A stretch of 64,000 nucleotides of DNA, taken from positions 9,176,001-9,240,000 of the forward strand of contig NC_057793.1 in assembly GCF_014905175.1 (NCBI RefSeq), in the 5' to 3' direction. Shown here one piece after another: positions 59,055 through 64,000 of the stretch. The notes below the pieces were generated by a model. That model saw nothing but the letters and a program-made list of their open reading frames with translations. It had not been told where the DNA came from and did no database searches. Position 1 is the stretch's first letter, and every line of letters begins with the position of its first letter. Made by a program: the position numbers and the translations under genes. This DNA is from Aphidius gifuensis. Taxonomy: Eukaryota; Arthropoda; Insecta; Hymenoptera; Braconidae.

Positions 59055-61855
59055 TATTTTATTGAATTTTTTTTTGCAATTATTTTGGATATTTTATTTG
59101 GCTATTTTTTAAAATTATTAAACACTTGTTATCATGCCTCGAAATATTAACAAACTTTTTGAACATTACAGTATACAAATGTGTCTTCAATAGATACATA
59201 AATATCTCAAGTTAATTTTTTTTACTCATTTTAAAATTCATCTGAGTGTGCTATGATTAAAATACATTCATATTTTTTTTTATGCTGACAATTCCATCGA
59301 TTATTAAAGTCTTAATTAATTTAACACTCTATTATTATAATTCTTTTTTTTTTTTTTTTTTATACTCTTCTTACGTATTATTTAATAATAAATAAATTTT
59401 ACATGAAGAATTTTTTAATGTGAAAATTTTTGGTCCTTAGATAGTAATGGTAATTTTCTTTTTTTTCTTTGATTTATTAATTTTAATTTTTTTCTAAACT
59501 ACAATTATACATAGCACATTTAATAAATTAGCATATTCGCTTATTTTGTACATCGTAAAAAAAATTAATTTTCAACTATTATTTTATTTAATAATTTTAC
59601 ATATTTACAGCATTATTGTTTTTTATATATTTTTATTTTAGGAGGCTTTATTTTCGAATTGATTAATATTTTATTTATTCGTTTTTTGATCTCTATTGAC
59701 TGTAAATGCATTTCGTGCTCATTTATTTATTTTTTTCGAAGTAAAAAAAATGGTTTTCTATCTTTTTGGATATAGTTTATTTAAATAGTGATATGATGAC
59801 CTCAGGTTAATGTAATGTAATCGATATAATGCTAATAATGAATATTTAAAATCGTGATAAGAATAAGTATTTCATGTTTTATCTACATCATTTATATGAT
59901 AATAAAAAGTAAATAATAAAATTGAAAGAATTGACAATTTTTCATGGAATTTTATATATGCATTCACAGTTGTTTGATTTATTCTTGATTATATTTTATT
60001 ATTATTTTATAAATCAATATTTTGTTCATTACTGTTATTATTATTCCAGTTAAAAGAAATTGAAAAACAAATTTTTTTGTAGTTAATATAAGTACAGATA
60101 TAATAGAAAATTCCAAGACTGCATTTGAAGGTTTTTGTTGATTAAATTTTTCACTGACACCTCTCAAGGAAATTGCCAAACAAAAAGAAAAGCTTTGTTT
60201 GCTTTCTTTTTTCTTTTTATACATTAGCTATATCTTTTGTTGTTTTTTCTGGTCAAATAGTTCAATTGAAAAATAAAAGTTTTTTTTATTTATTTATTTC
60301 ATGAAAAATAAAAAAATAAATTAATCATTTGATGGATGAAGAAAAAAATTATACTTTCTAGTTGTATTTTTTGATTAACATACTTTGTAAAATATTATCA
60401 TCATTATTTTCGTGGCAAAAAAGCATATCTACCATTGTTTCAAAATCTGTATTTTTTTTTATCATACCCAAGTGAAAAAAATATATTTATTGGAAATATA
60501 ATAAAAATTTAATTTATATTTAAAATATATGTGAATTAAATTTAATTAATGTTTTAAAAAATATAAATTAAATTAAATTTACATTTAATTTACATTTAAT
60601 TCATATGTAATCTATATCTATACAAAAAGTAAATGTATTTTATATTTTTTCAAAACATAAAATAAATTTAATTAAAATTTCGACATTGTAAAAAAAGATG
60701 TACTTCAAATTTAATTTATATTTTTCAAAAATATGAAATAAATTTACTTTTTGTATAGATATAGATTACATATGAATTAAATATAAATTACATTTAAATT
60801 AAATTTAATTTATATTTTTTAAAACATTAATCAAATTTAATTCACATATATTTTAAATATAAATTAAATTTATTTTATATTTCCAATAAATATATTTTTT
60901 TTACTTGGGTAAAGACGAGTCAATTTATTTTAAAAAATCAATACGAAACATGGCTTATTTTCTATAAATATTAAAATAAAAACAAGCTCATATTTACAAA
61001 GATTTGCTCATTTCGAGGGGTTGATCATAATAGAAATCATGTTGTTAAATATTTTTGAATCAAGCATAAATCACGCGAAATTACAAGTAAATTTGATTTA
61101 AATTAAATCAATTGAATCACAAATTGCGCTTCAATTATGTATGTAGATATTTTTAGTTATGAATTGTCAAACACTTATGTCAGTGTGTCAATTTATCTCG
61201 AGGTAAAAAAGCATTTTAAAAAAAAGTTTTCATATAATTCGCATAAATAAATATATAAATAAATATAAAAAATACATTGATTGTTGAAAATATATTTGAA
61301 AAAGTCCCTAAAAGTGTTGCCAATAATAATATAATTATACATTAACCCACTAATATTTTAAATCAGATTTGAATCATTTAAATCATCGTCAATTTTATTT
61401 AAAATTAAATCATTATGTCACTAAAATCTATTATGAATAACCCCTTGGATCATTGATTACAAGCATTAAAAAAAAGACTAATTATTCATTAAAAAAAATC
61501 ATAAAAATAAAATTAAAAATCTCTAAAATTAACAAAAAAAAAACCCTAAATCGATGAAAGTTAGGTCTTTCTGTTATCCCAAAAATAAAAGATATTTAAA
61601 TCCGTAAAATTAGCCTTTTCTATCATTAATTCCATTGATAATTAAATATTTTTTTACATTGATTATTTTTCTGTTTAAAACAATGAAAACCACATAATGG
61701 TATATAAAGTTTGAAAGGAGCTATTTTGATTTTCATTGACAAGTAAGGTTGTATAAAGAAAAGGTCATAATTTTAATATATAATTGTTGATGAGCAATGT
61801 GATAATTAGTATGAATGTAAATGTGTTAACATAATAATTTTGAGATATAATATAC
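59055..61855. other. AT-rich non-coding region
   Basis: Apart from the MITE at 60,467-60,909 no feature is seen. If the GPCR exon at 61,856 belongs to a live gene, this is probably its downstream intron. Confidence 0.4.
60467..60909. mobile_element. 443-bp near-perfect palindromic MITE, TA target duplication
   Basis: Termini CCCAAGTGAAAAAAATATAT and TATATTTTTTTTACTTGGG, with TA on both sides (60,465-60,466 and 60,910-60,911). The two halves mirror each other over nearly their whole length, with a small centre around 60,680-60,710. A relative with the same left end lies at 30,946. TA duplication suggests mobilisation by a Tc1/mariner-type transposase. Confidence 0.8.
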
Positions 61856-61950
61856 CAGCTATTGAGACCATCCAGACGACAGCAATCATCAGTCCAATCC
61901 TCTTTGCTGTTCTCTGATTCATGTAGTCAATGTTCGTGACGGCCCAGTAC
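61856..61950 (-). CDS. biogenic-amine GPCR, one internal exon (TM3 end to TM4)
   Basis: A 95-nt exon with acceptor ttccag and donor gtatat. One frame is open and encodes YWAVTNIDYMNQR, then TAKRIGLMIAVVWMVSIA. This is the segment after the DR of the DRY motif, intracellular loop 2 and TM4 of a class A amine receptor (serotonin 5-HT1 / alpha2-like octopamine / dopamine group). The D-R codons would be in the preceding exon. Codon use is more GC-rich than in the AT-rich genes nearby. No other exon of the gene was found between 56 and 64 kb, so N-terminal exons probably lie beyond the right edge and C-terminal ones are far away or missed. Subtype not assignable from 31 residues. Confidence 0.75.
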
Positions 61951-64000
61951 CTGGAATATCAAATCCTTTATATATATATATATTACTCAGCCAATTTCAA
62001 CGTTGTGCACTTGAATACATATATAAATATCACTAGAATATATATTCAAAATTTGTACATAGATGAACACATACATGTACTTCATTTGTGTACTTATGTA
62101 TACAGTATATTGTCTATATAAATTAATCATACTATGTGGCAAATATCTTGAGAATTTAACATAAAATTCAATTTATAAATTCAAGACAAGATGTTTCAAA
62201 TTCAGCGACTTTCATTCATTCCAATTTTATTTGCATATTTAATGAGTAATGACTCTACTATTGATATAACTTTGTCATTTTATTTCTCACTTTTAATTTA
62301 ATTTTTTTTTTTAAACTCAAAAACTTTAGGGTTAAGGTTGTATGTAAATAGCATGATCGGGCGACTTTTGGGTCCACAAGGGTGCTAATAAACTGATATT
62401 AAAAAAAAAAAAATTATAGTGCCCTCTCATGCCTAAAATCTTTTCACTTTACTGATGCGTCATAAGTAGTGTGAGTGTTGCCGGCTTATATTTACAGATA
62501 CTAATTTAGTTCCGCAATAAACATTCAGATTTTCAATGTAATTACTATTCGTAACGCTTGGGGACTGTTTGAACTCGTCATCACCACTTTGTACGACGGT
62601 AAATGTTACAAATACAACATGCAGTTTTAATCCTTGAGTTTAAATCAATACCACACGAATTTATTGTTAATTGTGTATGTGCTGGCTATTCTATTAATTA
62701 ACAAATTTAATGACTTTATTATTTTATTTTTAAATTAAATAATTTTAAATTTATCCAAGATATATAATAAAAATAAATTTAATAAAATATGAAATTTTAT
62801 ATTTATTTATGATATAATTGTTTAAAAAATTTAAAAAATATTTTAAAACAGCCTTGTCATAAAAATTTTTGGCAGAATAAAATTATATTGAATGATTATT
62901 ATTAAAGTATAAATAAATTCAATTCAGGATTAGTGTTATATGATCTTTTTTTTCAAAAAAAATAAAAAGAGGGTTCTGATGTTTGAGGCAGATATTTTCC
63001 AGCGTAGATCAAGTGCGTAGTTCACTTGTTCTATGCTAAATTACATTTGCCACAAAGATCAGGAAACACGTCAAAGAAATAAATTATATGTAACTCGATT
63101 ATTTATACTCTCAAGAAAGAAACAATGAACTTAATTTGAACTCGAGACCACAAGCACTGTAGGCAGGGTTCATGCCAACTCGACCATCACCTCACTCGTC
63201 AATCTGTGAAGAATATTATCATACTTTATTATTGATTTGAAAAAAAATATTCAAATTAAATTTAAATTATTCATTATGTCATTGCATTTACTCTTGTATT
63301 TTTTTTTAACAACAAATTCCAATTTAATGATTATCTAGTAAATTTGAATTACAATTTGTCAGAATTAATATCCCATACTTCCCAAAAACCGATCTATATT
63401 TTCCCGAATTTTATCTTTTTAAATTTCATATTTAAAAAATTGACTTTACTTGAAACTATTCAATTGAATGGTTTTATTTTATTCGGATTTTCTTTTTTTT
63501 TTTTTTTCGAACAAAAAAAAAATGGTAAAATAAAAAACAAAAAAATTCATTAGCATTGGAAATTTATATAATTATTTCATTTAAACATTTAAAAAAAAAA
63601 ATCGAAAATTAAATTCAGGGAAATCCATTTACATACAACCTTAATTTAAATACTATATAAAATCTTTTGACTTTTAGTAAAAAAGTTTAAAAAAAGTTTT
63701 AGTTACGTTCTTTTTTTTTAATAAATATTTTTTTTCCAATTTTTATTTTAGTGTAAAACAAGAAAATTTTATTGCTATTTTGATATATTTTTTATTTACT
63801 TGTTAATTTTATTTTATTTAGTCAATTTTTTTATTGATTTTTTTTTGAATATCGTAAATGCATTTGCAAGGCGAAATCGTTTCGTCTTATTGACTTTATT
63901 TTTTTTTTTCTCAAGAGTATCATTTTGAATGTCTTGAGAAAAAAATTCGATTTGCTTACTTTTTGCTTGGTTGAAGGTGAAAATATTTTTAGAATTTACT
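61951..64000. other. AT-rich region, probable GPCR intron
   Basis: No supported coding sequence. 62,420-62,620 is less AT-rich with an open minus-strand frame that I do not recognise. A tRNA-like element is at 63,131-63,197 (separate entry). Confidence 0.35.
63131..63197 (-). repeat. tRNA-related (SINE head-like) sequence
   Basis: On the minus strand, a pol III box A match TGGTCGAGTTGG (63,175-63,186) is followed about 31 bp later by a box B-like GAGTTCAAATT (63,133-63,143). The text resembles a Ser/Leu-type tRNA 5' half but does not fold into a complete tRNA by eye. A tRNA-derived SINE remnant is more likely than a tRNA gene. Confidence 0.35.

Noticed and set aside
62420..62620. Open minus-strand frame in a GC-richer patch, considered as another exon of the amine receptor
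   Set aside because: No GPCR motif, and splice signals are not convincing; recorded only as unassigned sequence.
63131..63197. Genuine tRNA gene
   Set aside because: Box-like sequences are present but no acceptor stem or full cloverleaf can be formed by eye.
1..64000. CRISPR arrays, prokaryotic operons, riboswitches or integrated viral genes
   Set aside because: Spliced genes, TATA/CCAAT promoters and insect gene families show a eukaryotic nuclear locus. No regularly spaced repeats and no viral protein signature were seen.

Overview
The window is nuclear DNA from an insect, very AT-rich, with short introns (about 60-80 bp) with canonical GT-AG borders. The best guess is a parasitoid wasp (Hymenoptera), inferred from composition and gene families; no marker in the window fixes the species. 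There is no CRISPR array, no operon and no evident viral gene.

Left block (1-8,050) is compact and housekeeping. It holds an XK-related membrane protein (+), dynein light chain roadblock (-), TRAPPC12 (-), exosome subunit Rrp41 (+, divergent from TRAPPC12), and the mitochondrial trifunctional enzyme beta subunit HADHB (-). The 8,050-17,345 stretch is a long non-coding region with a GC-rich island. It leads into the Ski/Sno co-repressor (+, three coding exons, 17,346-20,094), whose 3' side is rich in A-tracts.

The accessory region (23.7-31.9 kb and 45.1-55.6 kb) is a rearranged repeat array. Its parts are: (i) a block of several hundred bp, called P here, present four times and carrying an exon-like minus-strand reading frame; (ii) a small gene for a secreted ten-cysteine propeptide (CRP), present three times (two intact, one broken); (iii) one intact, intronless, divergent ionotropic receptor (IR) gene; (iv) two minus-strand fragments that copy only the 5' end of that IR; (v) a multi-exon Ir76b-like receptor whose last exon exists as two diverged copies. 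Several transposons have landed in it, and the array copies provide empty sites that date or define them. One hAT-like element supplies the stop codon of CRP copy 2. A dead last-exon fragment of GDP-mannose pyrophosphorylase B (GMPPB) lies in the same array.

Between the two halves of the array are three single-copy genes: the three-SH3 protein Dlish/Vamana (+), a RING/DUF4729-like protein (-), and parcas/SH3BP5 (-, with an apparent frameshift). The right end (55.6-64 kb) is mostly non-coding. It contains foldback and inverted-repeat elements, a two-exon SPT2-like 3' fragment with a roughly 95-bp micro-inversion, and one clean exon of a biogenic-amine G-protein-coupled receptor (-) whose other exons I could not find.

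The candidate for a previously undescribed system is the CRP/IR array: a fast-changing secreted Cys-rich peptide family duplicated together with antisense copies of a receptor 5' end. All exon borders given are read by eye from splice signals and reading-frame continuity; no search or transcript was available.
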